Source: Cognaticolwellia sediminilitoris
GTDB lineage: Bacteria > Pseudomonadota > Gammaproteobacteria > Enterobacterales > Alteromonadaceae
Length of the DNA: 64,000 nt
Reading direction: 5' to 3'
Assembly (NCBI GenBank): GCA_002104535.1
Contig: NBOG01000003.1
Coordinates: 186,001-250,000, forward strand
A program made the position numbers and the translations under genes. This document shows, piece after piece, positions 52,278 through 63,109 of this stretch. How positions within the stretch are numbered: position 1 is the stretch's first letter; each line of letters begins with the position of its first letter. The notes beneath the pieces were generated by a model that saw nothing but the letters and a program-made list of their open reading frames with translations, was not told the DNA's origin and did not search any database.

Positions 52278-55133
52278 CTAACTGTTAAAAATAGGTTTAA
52301 TACGGTTTAACAATTTCAGGTCTTGCTCTTCAAACTTACCCGCTAATAACCAATCGGTAAATTTAGCAGGTAAATCTATCGGTGCTCCCGAGAGCATTTG
52401 TGTTTGCATCAAGCTAACCTGAACTGTCATTCGATCTTGTTGTAACTCGCTTGGTGATGGATTACCAGATAAAATCTCGAGCTCTAACGTCGGTTCATCG
52501 CGATTAACACATTGGTCTTTACTCGCTAAGTCTTTTAATTTTTTCTGCCAAAAACTACTTAACTGTTCATAATCATTATGCTCAGTAAAACATTGTTGAT
52601 TTTTAGTACTTTGTTCAAGAATGCTAAACAATAAATTCCATTGTTGTTTTTCACTTTCCAACTTAGCCGCCGCTATTTGCTTAGCAATGCTTTTTTCTTT
52701 AGCTAGAATTTTCTTTTCTAAAACAATCAATTTCGGCTTGTGTTGACTGACTTCTCTGCTCAAAGATTGGATGGCTTGTTCATAATCCTGCAAATCCTTT
52801 AAATCTGAAGAATTGGAGAACTGTTCACCTAAACTAGCTAACCCTGCTTCGAGTTCAGCAGTTTTTGCTATCGCTTGAGACTTTTCTTCTACGTTTTGTT
52901 GCTCACGTTTAGCGAAAATAGCATCATTAATTTTTCTGAAGCTTTGCCAAAGTTTATTTTCAATTTTAGGCCCAGCATAACCAATATCTTTCCATTGATT
53001 TTGTAATGTTTTGACCTGATTAACTGCAGCGTAGATATCTTCTTCCGCCAGTAGTTTTTCAGCTTTATTAATTAGTTGCTGCTTTAACGATTTATTATTG
53101 GCGTGAAAAACTTTAATTGCTGACTTTATTGGGGTCAATACGGTATTAAACTCAGTATTTATTTCTTGATAAATATTTCGGTCAACTTGCCCTGCACTTT
53201 GCCAAAGTTTAACTAACTGATTCAACTGTATTTCTAAAGCTTTATAATCCAGTTCGCTATTCTCATCATTGTTTGACTGTACCTTCAAAGCCAATGCTTT
53301 AGCTTGTTCAAGGTATGATTGACGAGTATTTAAATGCTGTGCTCTGAGCTTTTCTTGTTCTGCGAAAAATAATCTACATGGAGCGAAAGCAGTTTCACAT
53401 AATTGATTAAACTGTGCGTTTAACTCTTTTTCAGCATCTTCTTCAGCATGACCTAAGCTATTCCAAGTATTTCGATACTGCTTAACTTTTTCCGCTTGTT
53501 CATTCGGGTTATCGAATGGTGTTTCAACAATTTTTTTAATCTCGTCTAACAATTGCTGTTTACGTGGTGTGGCAATGTAATGTTCCCAATCTGCTAATTC
53601 TGTAATTTTTTCGTTAAGCGAATCAAAGTCTTTTTGTAGTCGTTTTTGCTGATGTTCTGATAATGCATTAAATAAGTTGCTAGCCTTTTTATGTACACCA
53701 AATGCAGCATTATATTTACCTGAAGCAATTAGTCTTTTAACATCGTTTAACTTTTTCTGAGTTACTGAAAACTCTTTCTTTTGAGCAAGTTGCAGTGGCT
53801 TTAATGCTTCACGCCAATGACTTTGGATCTCATCTGCTGCGTTTTTGATTGATTCAGGTAAAGTACCCGCTGCACTTTTTTCTGCTAATTGCCATTTGCT
53901 TAACCAGTCTTGATAAGTGGGTAAACGTTCGTTCATTTCGGCAATTGTGGTTGGTAGCGCTAATTGTGAGATTTTTGAAATCAAGTGTGTGGCTTCACTG
54001 ACCGATTGGGCTATTTCTGGTAATTGCTGTAATTTTTTTTGCTGTTGACAAATTTTAGCGATAAAACTGTTTTGCTCTTCTTGCGTTAATGAAGAAGCAA
54101 TTATTTCATTGGTCAGCTTATCAAATAGTGTTTGATATTGTTGTTCATCAATCACATCGTTTTCAAAAATACTGGTTGTTAACGTTTGATCAATAATAAC
54201 TAAGGTTTTATCGAAATGAATACGTGCTTGTTGTTTTTTAACTTCAAGTTCTCGGGCGATTTCAGCTTGAGCATGTTGTTCTGCTTTTGCAATAAACAAT
54301 TTATCAAGTTGCGCCAAAATTTCAGAATGTTTGTTGTTGAACTCTGTCAATTCATATGATTCTAGACATGTAAACTCATCTGAAAGGGTTTGCCACTCAT
54401 CACTCAATGCTTGACGTTTCTCAAGATACACAGAATATTCGTATTGATCTTTTAATGCTTTAAGCTTCGCTAGTACTAAGTTTACTTTTTTTCGTAATAA
54501 AATCGGTTGTTCTATCGCAAACTGTAACTGTGTTATTTTTTCTGATAGTTGCTGAGTAATTTCAGCAAGCTGAGATTTTTTCTTTAGCTTTTCTAAGGTC
54601 TCTAAATCGTCAATTTTATTTAAAATATACTGTTGTACGGTAATATTTTGCTTTTGGCTAAAAAGATTAACCATTAACTGAGGCTTTAAAGCCGGTTTAG
54701 TCTCTGTATTAGTATCTTGATTTCTGTTCGCTATTTTTTCAAATAAAGCGATGATCAAACCTGCATCGTTGGTCAGTTTTAACCAATTTTCAAACAAACT
54801 GTAATGGTTATATTTAGCAATGAAGTCGAGCTTATCTTGCTCAGAAAGTTTGATTGGATCTTGATCAGTTAAAATAGCGGTAATTTTTTTATCTGCATAT
54901 TGTCTAATTTTAGCCATTGAATTTTCTTGGCTATGCAACAACCAAGATTGGAAGTCAGCTAACTTAATGAGTGCTGCCCTGCGTACATTTTCATTATCAT
55001 CTGAGCGCGCAAGTTGTTCTATAATTTCGCGTTGCTCGGGATCATCTAGCGATAAGCTATTGTTGATCGCTTCAACACGTACCGTGCTGTCTTTATGCTG
55101 CCATTTCTTTTTTAAAAACTTTGTAAAAATCAT
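52278..55133 (-). CDS. Large DUF349 coiled-coil protein
   Basis: 951 residues, almost wholly helical and charged. N-terminal HEAT-like helices (IIEQLARSDDNENVRRAALI) precede several DUF349 repeats with the marker pattern W-K-x-x-G or W-x-x-x-G (NQWKDIGYAGPKIENKLWQ, YRNTWNSLGHAEEDAEK, LVKLWQSAGQVDRNIYQ) and long coiled coils. No signal peptide, so cytoplasmic. DUF349 proteins are widespread in gammaproteobacteria and of unknown function; the start overlaps the yeaC stop by four bases, so the two are cotranslated. Confidence 0.85.
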   Translation of the reverse strand: MIFTKFLKKKWQHKDSTVRVEAINNSLSLDDPEQREIIEQLARSDDNENVRRAALIKLADFQSWLLHSQENSMAKIRQYADKKITAILTDQDPIKLSEQDKLDFIAKYNHYSLFENWLKLTNDAGLIIALFEKIANRNQDTNTETKPALKPQLMVNLFSQKQNITVQQYILNKIDDLETLEKLKKKSQLAEITQQLSEKITQLQFAIEQPILLRKKVNLVLAKLKALKDQYEYSVYLEKRQALSDEWQTLSDEFTCLESYELTEFNNKHSEILAQLDKLFIAKAEQHAQAEIARELEVKKQQARIHFDKTLVIIDQTLTTSIFENDVIDEQQYQTLFDKLTNEIIASSLTQEEQNSFIAKICQQQKKLQQLPEIAQSVSEATHLISKISQLALPTTIAEMNERLPTYQDWLSKWQLAEKSAAGTLPESIKNAADEIQSHWREALKPLQLAQKKEFSVTQKKLNDVKRLIASGKYNAAFGVHKKASNLFNALSEHQQKRLQKDFDSLNEKITELADWEHYIATPRKQQLLDEIKKIVETPFDNPNEQAEKVKQYRNTWNSLGHAEEDAEKELNAQFNQLCETAFAPCRLFFAEQEKLRAQHLNTRQSYLEQAKALALKVQSNNDENSELDYKALEIQLNQLVKLWQSAGQVDRNIYQEINTEFNTVLTPIKSAIKVFHANNKSLKQQLINKAEKLLAEEDIYAAVNQVKTLQNQWKDIGYAGPKIENKLWQSFRKINDAIFAKREQQNVEEKSQAIAKTAELEAGLASLGEQFSNSSDLKDLQDYEQAIQSLSREVSQHKPKLIVLEKKILAKEKSIAKQIAAAKLESEKQQWNLLFSILEQSTKNQQCFTEHNDYEQLSSFWQKKLKDLASKDQCVNRDEPTLELEILSGNPSPSELQQDRMTVQVSLMQTQMLSGAPIDLPAKFTDWLLAGKFEEQDLKLLNRIKPIFNS

Positions 55134-55414
55134 ATATCTGAAAACCTAGCAATATCATTGCTATCTTTTGGAGTAGGGAAATCTGAACGTAGTTGACTTT
55201 TTGTTTTCATGATCATTTCGCCATCGGGGCCAATTGATAAGGTTTGATCTGAATTTAAGTGTTTAGCTTGATATGCCATGGTAATTTGTACTGCGGTAAG
55301 TTGCTGTGCTTTTTCAACAGTTGTACCTTCAGGCCACTTGCCTGTTTCGGCGGCACACTTTAAACGCAAATACATGTCTTCTGACATGGTTTCTACTAGC
55401 TGAATAATATCCAT
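55130..55414 (-). CDS. yeaC: YeaC-like protein (DUF1315)
   Basis: 94 residues similar in length and pattern to E. coli YeaC (90): an N-terminal MxxxVYxRL-type segment (TMSEDMYLRLKCAAETGKWP), central TAVQITMAYQAKHLN and MIMKTKSQLRSDF. Function unknown. It lies 24 bp after the zinc-ribbon gene and overlaps the DUF349 gene, so the three form one transcription unit. Confidence 0.87.
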   Translation of the reverse strand: MDIIQLVETMSEDMYLRLKCAAETGKWPEGTTVEKAQQLTAVQITMAYQAKHLNSDQTLSIGPDGEMIMKTKSQLRSDFPTPKDSNDIARFSDI

Positions 55415-55438
55415 GAAAATCTCTTAATAAATATGTAA

Positions 55439-55768
55439 TTACGCTCGATTGCGTTTTGTTAATAACAGTCTTACTCGAGTGACAAGATAGAGAATAAAAC
55501 CTAATATTGTACTCGTAATAGAAACGATATATTGCCAAGTACCGGGTTGTGCATCTTGCCAATACAGAAAAAGAAAACCACCACAAAAAAGTAGCATGGC
55601 AATAAAGGAGTGAGTCATTAATTGCTGTGACTTCTCTACCGCGCTTACGCGTTTCAAACTTGCTATTTTCTCTGCATCTAATTCAGTTAAATCTAATTGA
55701 CAATGTTCGCATGATTTTGCTTTATCAGATATTTTTTTCTTACAGCTTGGACAATTTATTACGGCCAT
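55439..55768 (-). CDS. Zinc-ribbon membrane protein
   Basis: 109 residues. An N-terminal zinc ribbon with two CxxC knuckles (NCPSCKKKISDKAKSCEHCQ) is followed by two membrane helices (about 52-71 and 80-99) and a basic tail (LLTKRNRA). Likely a structural or regulatory membrane protein of unknown role. It is first in the unit with yeaC and the DUF349 gene. The upstream terminator separates it from agcS. Confidence 0.78.
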   Translation of the reverse strand: MAVINCPSCKKKISDKAKSCEHCQLDLTELDAEKIASLKRVSAVEKSQQLMTHSFIAMLLFCGGFLFLYWQDAQPGTWQYIVSITSTILGFILYLVTRVRLLLTKRNRA

Positions 55769-55802
55769 ATTTATCCCTCATTTTCGATGGCTTATTTTAC
55801 CT

Positions 55803-55832
55803 AAAAAAAACGCCCTTGCGGGCGTTTTTTTT
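55803..55832 (-). terminator. Intrinsic terminator of the alanine/sodium symporter gene
   Basis: CGCCC-TTGC-GGGCG with eight A on one side and eight T on the other. On the minus strand it follows the symporter stop directly and is bidirectional in form. Confidence 0.85.
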
Positions 55833-55845
55833 CAGTTATTAGCAA

Positions 55846-57342
55846 TTATTTGCTATTTTTTTCTTCAAAGCGTTTTTCCCAGAACTCAGCATTCTTTATT
55901 TCTAGTTTCTTAGGATCAAATGTATAGGTTGCAACACCTGCTTTTTGTTGTTTTTCATAGTCTCTTAACGCTTTAATAGCCGGTTTAGACATGAAGAATA
56001 TAATGATAATACCAATGATGTTTAACCATGCCATCATACCAACACCAACATCGCCCATACCCCATGCTATGTCAGCGGCTTTAACCGTGCCATAGAATGT
56101 AGCAACCATGATCAGCAATTTAAGTAAAAATGTAAAAGCCGGAAAGTTAAAAGTGCGCTTGATGTAAGAAACATTATTTTCGGCGATAAAGTAATACGCT
56201 AAAATTGTCGTAAAAGCGAAGAAAAACAATGCGATGGCAATAAACGGTTTACCAAAACCTGTTAGCATACTTTCGACTGCTATTTGTGTAAATGCAGGAC
56301 TATTTGCAGCAATATCGCCAGCGATGTTTTGGACAATAAAGCTCGCTTCACCTTCCAATCTTACGTTATAAGATTGTGTAATTAATATCATCAAGGCCGT
56401 TGCGGTACAAACAAATAAGGTATCAATGTAAACAGAAAATGCTTGTACTAAACCTTGTTGTGCTGGGTGATCTACTTCAGCAGCAGCGGCTGCATGAGGA
56501 CCTGTACCTTGACCTGCTTCGTTTGAGTAAACCCCACGTTTAACGCCCCAACCTATAGCGGCACCGACACCTGCCATTGGTGAGAATGCATCAGTAATAA
56601 TTAACATAAATACATCGCCTAAACGATCAATATGTAAAAAGATAATAACACAAGCAATTATGATATAGGCGAGCGCCATAAATGGCACAACCACTTGGGT
56701 AAAGTTAGCGATACGCTTAACACCACCAAAGATGATAAATCCTAATATCAACACGATAAAAATAGCGGTGTATAGCTTGGTCATTTCAATCGGACCTAAT
56801 GCAGTATCAATAATATCGCCACTACCGAATACCATTGAGACTGCGACACCAATACTGTTTGATTGCACTGTTGGTAACAGTGCGCCACATGCAATTATCG
56901 TTGCAATAGCAAAAATCCAAGCATACCATTTTTGTCCCATCGCTTTTTCTATGTAATAAGCTGGACCACCACGATATAAACCGTCTTGCTCTTCTTTATA
57001 AATTTGCGCGTTAGTTGACTCAATATAAGCCGTTGCAGCGCCAAAAAATGCCACAACCCACATCCAAAAAACCGCACCTGGACCACCAAAACCAATAGCA
57101 GCTGCTACCCCAGCAATATTACCAGTACCTACACGACCTGACAGTGAAACGGCTAACGCTTGGAAAGATGAAATACCTTTCTCTGAACTTTTACCTGTGA
57201 TTAACAATCTCCACATTTCACGAATTTGTCGCACTTGAACAAATCGGGTAATGACAGAGAAAAACAAACCGGCACCTAAGCAGAGATAAATCAATGCTGG
57301 GCTCCAGATTATATTATTGAGTGTATTGACAATTTCTTGCAC
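55846..57342 (-). CDS. AGCS-family alanine or glycine:sodium symporter
   Basis: 498 residues and about ten to eleven membrane helices. AGCS markers are VSLSGRVGTGNIAGVAAAIG, GPGAVFWMWVVAFFGAATAY and SNEAGQGTGPHAAAAAEVDH. It imports alanine or glycine with sodium. The GTG start at 57342 is supported by AGGAG six bases upstream. Long gaps on both sides and its own terminator indicate a single-gene unit. No glycine riboswitch was seen upstream. Confidence 0.93.
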   Translation of the reverse strand: MQEIVNTLNNIIWSPALIYLCLGAGLFFSVITRFVQVRQIREMWRLLITGKSSEKGISSFQALAVSLSGRVGTGNIAGVAAAIGFGGPGAVFWMWVVAFFGAATAYIESTNAQIYKEEQDGLYRGGPAYYIEKAMGQKWYAWIFAIATIIACGALLPTVQSNSIGVAVSMVFGSGDIIDTALGPIEMTKLYTAIFIVLILGFIIFGGVKRIANFTQVVVPFMALAYIIIACVIIFLHIDRLGDVFMLIITDAFSPMAGVGAAIGWGVKRGVYSNEAGQGTGPHAAAAAEVDHPAQQGLVQAFSVYIDTLFVCTATALMILITQSYNVRLEGEASFIVQNIAGDIAANSPAFTQIAVESMLTGFGKPFIAIALFFFAFTTILAYYFIAENNVSYIKRTFNFPAFTFLLKLLIMVATFYGTVKAADIAWGMGDVGVGMMAWLNIIGIIIIFFMSKPAIKALRDYEKQQKAGVATYTFDPKKLEIKNAEFWEKRFEEKNSK

Positions 57343-57452
57343 GCGAAACTCCTAATTATTATTATATTTTTCGTTATTATAAGGGCTGTCGAACTTTAAA
57401 TTTGAAAAGAGAACAGCACTTTTCGTTGTAAATTCACTTTACGATAAAGCCG

Positions 57453-58580
57453 TTATCTTAAATCATCAACTACATGGTAAATTGCCGTTAAAAAGTCACG
57501 TCCGAACAAACTGCTGCGTTCGTCTGACCAACCGACACTATAATCAGGCAGTAAATCATTATCTTTAAATGGCATTTCTACTGTGTATGCTAAACATTTA
57601 AATTGTTCACCGACCCAATTAGCAGCGACCGTTAGGTTTGCTTGACCTGGCTCATCTTTATCATAGCCTTTGTCGTCTTGAAACTCAGGCGTAATCGCTA
57701 GTAGTACATTTTTGAATTTATCCTCCAAGCCTTTAAGACGATCATCATATGATGGTGTCCCTTCACAACCAGCAACAAAATTGAAAGGTAGAGCTTCGTC
57801 ACCATGAATGTCTAGGTGCATATCGACGCCAGTTGCTAACATTTTTTCTCGCACTAAATAGACTTCTGGGCTATTTTCCATGGTTGGATTTTGCCATTCA
57901 CGATTTAAGTTAACGCCATTAGCATTGGTACGCAGATGTCCACGAACAGATCCATCTGGATTCATATTTGGCACTAAGTAAAATACGGCGCTATTTAATA
58001 ATGAACGAGCAACGCCATCATCTTCATCTAGTAAACGGTCGATAAAGCCTTCCATAAACCATTCTGCCATGGTCTCACCAGGATGTTGACGGGCTGTTAT
58101 CCAAATAACTTTTTTCCCTTCACCCTCTTCACCAACTTTTAATAATGACATATCACGACCATCAAGGGTTTGGCCAAGTACTTGTAACTGGCAGTCAATG
58201 TCAAGTTGAGCACTATGGATTAAATCTTGATGACGTTCATAACTATAAGGTGCAAAATAAGCAAAGTATGTAGAGTCATGTTCAGGGGTAAAAGTGATGG
58301 TTAGGTTTTTGCCGTCATACTCGGTCGGCACTCGAAACCAATGTTGACGATCATAAGAAGCTACTGCTTGGTAATTCTCCCAACCTTCAACATATGCTGA
58401 TTCACCGGCATTGGTTAGATGCAAAACATGTTCACAATGATCAGTGTTATGAAGTTTAAAATGAAACCATTGGAAGAAATCTGATTTGTGATCTTTTTTA
58501 ATCGCTAGTTGAATATTGCTCGGATCTTGTGCTGACAGTACATCGATATTACCAGCATCAAAATTAGAAGAAATTTGCAT
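57453..58580 (-). CDS. M14-family cytosolic-type carboxypeptidase
   Basis: 375 residues. The N-terminal beta domain (DFFQWFHFKLHNTDHCEH) is typical of the cytosolic carboxypeptidase branch. The zinc ligands are His166 and Glu169 (ARQHPGETMAEW) and His259 (HLDIHGDE); the catalytic Glu is Glu335 (AYTVEMPFKDND). Substrate-binding Arg/Asn motif is LRTNANGVNLNREW. It removes C-terminal residues from peptides or proteins; in bacteria the substrate is unknown. No signal peptide. Confidence 0.9.
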   Translation of the reverse strand: MQISSNFDAGNIDVLSAQDPSNIQLAIKKDHKSDFFQWFHFKLHNTDHCEHVLHLTNAGESAYVEGWENYQAVASYDRQHWFRVPTEYDGKNLTITFTPEHDSTYFAYFAPYSYERHQDLIHSAQLDIDCQLQVLGQTLDGRDMSLLKVGEEGEGKKVIWITARQHPGETMAEWFMEGFIDRLLDEDDGVARSLLNSAVFYLVPNMNPDGSVRGHLRTNANGVNLNREWQNPTMENSPEVYLVREKMLATGVDMHLDIHGDEALPFNFVAGCEGTPSYDDRLKGLEDKFKNVLLAITPEFQDDKGYDKDEPGQANLTVAANWVGEQFKCLAYTVEMPFKDNDLLPDYSVGWSDERSSLFGRDFLTAIYHVVDDLR

Positions 58581-58643
58581 AAGTTATTCTGCTCGTTATT
58601 TTTGATTGCCTTAGTGTACACAAACCATTTAAAGATCAGAAGA

Positions 58644-59129
58644 CTAAAGACTCCTTAAATACAGTCCAATTTCAGAAGAATAACCAAGAGATCGTGAAAT
58701 AATGGTGTTTTCTTCATTTAAAACGTAATAACTGGGATATCCTTGCACTTTAAAGTCTGCTTTTACAGTCTCGTTTCCTAACGCAACTGGGAATGTTAAT
58801 TGATGACGTTTGGTGAATTTTTCGACTTCTTCTGTATTAACATAGTCTAAAGCCACCGCAATCACTTTCAACTCAGGATTTTTCTGATAAATATTTTGCA
58901 GGTTACTAATACTAAGATGGCAAATCTGGCACCAGGGTGCAAAAAAATAAATGATAGTTTTTTCACCTTCGGCATGCAGGTTTAGGCTAGTCTTATTTAG
59001 CGTAGCTAATTGATGTTGAGCAGGTGTAACTTCCTCACTGGTTGAAAGCATGTCTGTTTCTCGCAACATCGACAGCGCATTAAAAATTAAAATAAACACA
59101 ACCGATTGGATAAATAAACTACGTAACAA
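58644..59129 (-). CDS. Membrane-anchored thioredoxin-like (TlpA/redoxin) protein
   Basis: 161 residues. An N-terminal helix (about 4-20) anchors it to the periplasmic side. The redoxin fold has WCQIC (Cys67, Cys70) in YFFAPWCQICHLS and the cis-Pro region VQGYPSYYVL. It should act as a thiol-disulfide exchanger in the periplasm. The start is TTG at 59129, preceded by AGGAAG about nine bases upstream; a later ATG would lose the anchor. Located 63 bp upstream of the M14 gene on the same strand. Confidence 0.85.
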   Translation of the reverse strand: MLRSLFIQSVVFILIFNALSMLRETDMLSTSEEVTPAQHQLATLNKTSLNLHAEGEKTIIYFFAPWCQICHLSISNLQNIYQKNPELKVIAVALDYVNTEEVEKFTKRHQLTFPVALGNETVKADFKVQGYPSYYVLNEENTIISRSLGYSSEIGLYLRSL

Positions 59130-59347
59130 AATTAATACTTCCTAAAAAATAACGCGATAACTATTAAGACCTGACAATAACGTATAAAATTCATCACAAT
59201 GAAATTAAATCATTAATCAAAGCTTTAAAATTAAGCACTAGTGAGCCATTTCCAACAAACTTAACAAACTGTAAGTACGTATATATATAAGCCTAGAGGC
59301 TAATTAATGGTTGGTGCTAATTCGTTTATCAATCAGGTCAAACGATA

Positions 59348-60961
59348 TCATGGTACACCGGTCCCAGACATACTTTGTTTAACTAATAACATAGCGGTTT
59401 CATGTTGAGCGTGGACAAATGAGTTTATTTTTATATCAGACATCGCAGCTTTTTCTTCTAAGGTATTTACCTTAACAATTAAGTTGGCGTCTGGGTAATA
59501 ATCAAGCACCGCTTGACAAATAATTTGTTTATTTTTTAGTGTGTTAACTGTAATAATGATGCTGCTTGTTTGTTCTACTTTTAAAGATTCAAGTACAGGT
59601 TGTTTATCTAAGTGTCCGAAATAAGCGTCATAACCTCGTTTTCTGGCTAGTAATACATGTTGTAAGTTATCTGAAATTATTAAGAAACTAACACCTTTAT
59701 TACTCAGCTCTTTTGCGACAATTCGTCCGAGAATAGCAAAACCACAAACAATAGTGTGATTATTAACATTGACTGTATTTATTTTATCGGCTTCAAAGAA
59801 CTCAACAACAAATAATGCCGCTAGCTTATAAATATTACCAACCATAAACGGCGTTAAGATCATTGATAACACGGTAATTAATATTAAAAAACTAGCGATG
59901 TTTTCTGACAAAATATTTTGGTTTAACGCTAAAGCAAAAATAGCAAAAGAAAACTCTCCAACCTGACATAGCGCTATCGCAGATTTTATCGATTCACTTT
60001 TATTAGACTTTGCTCGCATTAGCAAATAAACAATAATAGCTTTTATAAACATGACTAACATTAAAATACCCAACACCCAATGTAGATTGCTAATGAAGTA
60101 TAAAACGTCAATTTTTGTTCCAATAGAAAAGAAAAATGCACCTAGCAGTAAGTCTTTATAAGAAGCAATATCCGACTCTACTTTAATGTGGAATTTAGTT
60201 TCTGCAATGATCATACCCGCAATAAATGCGCCTAATGAATAAGTAAAACCTAATTCGTGCGCTATCAAGGATGCACCTAAGACAATAGTAAAAACTGAAC
60301 TTAAAAATAACTCTTCCATGCGAGCATTCGAAGAAAAGTGTAGTAACCAGCTAATGATCTTCTTACCGATGGTAAACATGAATATGATAATGATAGATGC
60401 GTATAGTATGGTCTTCAGTAATACGTCGGTAAGTGACAATTCATTATTTGATAAAAAGCTCATCAATAATAAAATCGGAATCACGGCTATATCTTGAAAT
60501 ACTAAAATGGCGACAGTCTTTTTACCGTATGGGGTGACAATATCTTTTGATTTTTTAAGATAAGGTAATACGATGGCAGTTGAGGATAGACTAAATGACA
60601 ATGCAACAATTAATGAGGAAATAGCATCTATGTTAAAGGCATAAAATGCCAAAATAAAAATAACAATTGCACTACCTGTAAGTTGCACAAAACCATTAAA
60701 AAATATCAACTCTTTCATTTTACCTAACTTAGCAAAAGACATCTCTAAGCCAATGGTAAACATCAAAAATACAATGCCAAACTCTCCGATCAGATCTAAT
60801 GAGTGTAGGTTGCTACTGCCATTAAAATCGAAATAGCTACTGACCAAAGTACCCGTGATGATATAGCCGACAATATGAGAAATAGAAAATTTAGCTAATA
60901 CAATATTAATGACACTCGCGAGTGCTAATGATACTGCAATGATGATCAGAATAGAGTCCAT
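59348..60961 (-). CDS. CPA2-type cation:proton antiporter with TrkA-N domain (KefB/C-like)
   Basis: 537 residues. About eleven or twelve membrane helices fill residues 1-385 (FSISHIVGYIITG, MFTIGLEMSFAKL, FSLSSTAIVLPYLKKS, FQDIAVIPILLLMSF). The C-terminal NAD-binding domain starts near 400 with HTIVCGFAILGRIVAKEL. This layout is that of KefB/KefC/RosB potassium or sodium/proton antiporters. The glutathione regulation loop is not evident. Its direction matches the following genes but it has its own 430-bp upstream gap, so it is likely separate from serS. Confidence 0.88.
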   Translation of the reverse strand: MDSILIIIAVSLALASVINIVLAKFSISHIVGYIITGTLVSSYFDFNGSSNLHSLDLIGEFGIVFLMFTIGLEMSFAKLGKMKELIFFNGFVQLTGSAIVIFILAFYAFNIDAISSLIVALSFSLSSTAIVLPYLKKSKDIVTPYGKKTVAILVFQDIAVIPILLLMSFLSNNELSLTDVLLKTILYASIIIIFMFTIGKKIISWLLHFSSNARMEELFLSSVFTIVLGASLIAHELGFTYSLGAFIAGMIIAETKFHIKVESDIASYKDLLLGAFFFSIGTKIDVLYFISNLHWVLGILMLVMFIKAIIVYLLMRAKSNKSESIKSAIALCQVGEFSFAIFALALNQNILSENIASFLILITVLSMILTPFMVGNIYKLAALFVVEFFEADKINTVNVNNHTIVCGFAILGRIVAKELSNKGVSFLIISDNLQHVLLARKRGYDAYFGHLDKQPVLESLKVEQTSSIIITVNTLKNKQIICQAVLDYYPDANLIVKVNTLEEKAAMSDIKINSFVHAQHETAMLLVKQSMSGTGVP

Positions 60962-61391
60962 ACAAATCCCTTAATAAACATGAGGTTTCGTCATTGAAAT
61001 TAAATAACTTAATAACAGTAATGCAGATTTCAGACCAATAAATTCGATATTTTAAGACAAATTAAAATATATTTATCAAATAGATACAAAGTATAGATTA
61101 TATAAACAATATTAGAGGTTAATGATACGCACTAAGGTAACGATATTGCACTACATTAGGGCGATTCTGGGCTTGTACGGGAAAGCTTATAAATCATTTA
61201 AAATTCAAATATGGCTTTGAGAAAGGGTTGCAAATAAATGTATTACAATTTAATTTTTCGGTACTTTCTTAATCTAAATATTTCTACAATGTAAAAGCCA
61301 GAGTTTAAAAAAAATAATAAAAAAGGACCTGCTTTAAAACAGATCCTTATGTGTTAGTACAACATTAGCTACTGAAATTGTTCAGATTAAT
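60962..61391. other. Intergenic region between serS and the antiporter gene
   Basis: About 430 bp. It contains the serS terminator near its right end and the antiporter promoter near the left end. Otherwise AT-rich with no gene, RNA or repeat recognised. Confidence 0.6.
61311..61348 (-). terminator. Intrinsic terminator of serS
   Basis: On the minus strand AAGGATCTG and CAGGTCCTT pair (one U-G) around an 8-nt loop, followed by TTTTTTATTA and more T. It closes the rarA-crcB-serS unit. Confidence 0.75.
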
Positions 61392-62687
<1,296 letters not shown>

Positions 62688-62707
62688 TCACGTGTTTTCT
62701 TTATAAT

Positions 62708-63109
62708 TTACTTGTTAAAAATAGATACAATAAACATACCTAATGCAGCTGCAAAAATACATAAGCTTACATTGAGTAAAATATTTACTGTCGCTTTTAA
62801 TACATCACCTTGTTGAATTAATAACATGGTGTCTAATGAGAAAGTTGAAAAGGTGGTAAATGCGCCTAAAAAGCCTATACCTATTAATGTTCGATACACA
62901 CTAACTTCAATTACGCCTTGTTCAATTAACCCATAAAGTACTCCCATGATCAGGGAGCCGGAAATATTAACCGCCAACGTCGCAAAAGGGAATCCTTTTC
63001 CGAGCCAATTTAAAATTAATTGTGAAATATAAAATCGAAAACTTGCACCAAAAGCACCGCCCAAGCCGATTAATAGATATAAACTCCAATTACTAATGGT
63101 ATTAGTCAT
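62708..63109 (-). CDS. crcB: Fluoride channel CrcB/Fluc
   Basis: 133 residues from ATG at 63109; a GTG at 63124 would add five residues. Four membrane helices with the Fluc markers [32 protein letters not shown] and [15 protein letters not shown] (the Phe-box and TTFS motif). It exports fluoride as a dimer. It overlaps rarA by eight bases. No fluoride riboswitch is seen, which fits its place inside an operon. Confidence 0.93.
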   Translation of the reverse strand: MTNTISNWSLYLLIGLGGAFGASFRFYISQLILNWLGKGFPFATLAVNISGSLIMGVLYGLIEQGVIEVSVYRTLIGIGFLGAFTTFSTFSLDTMLLIQQGDVLKATVNILLNVSLCIFAAALGMFIVSIFNK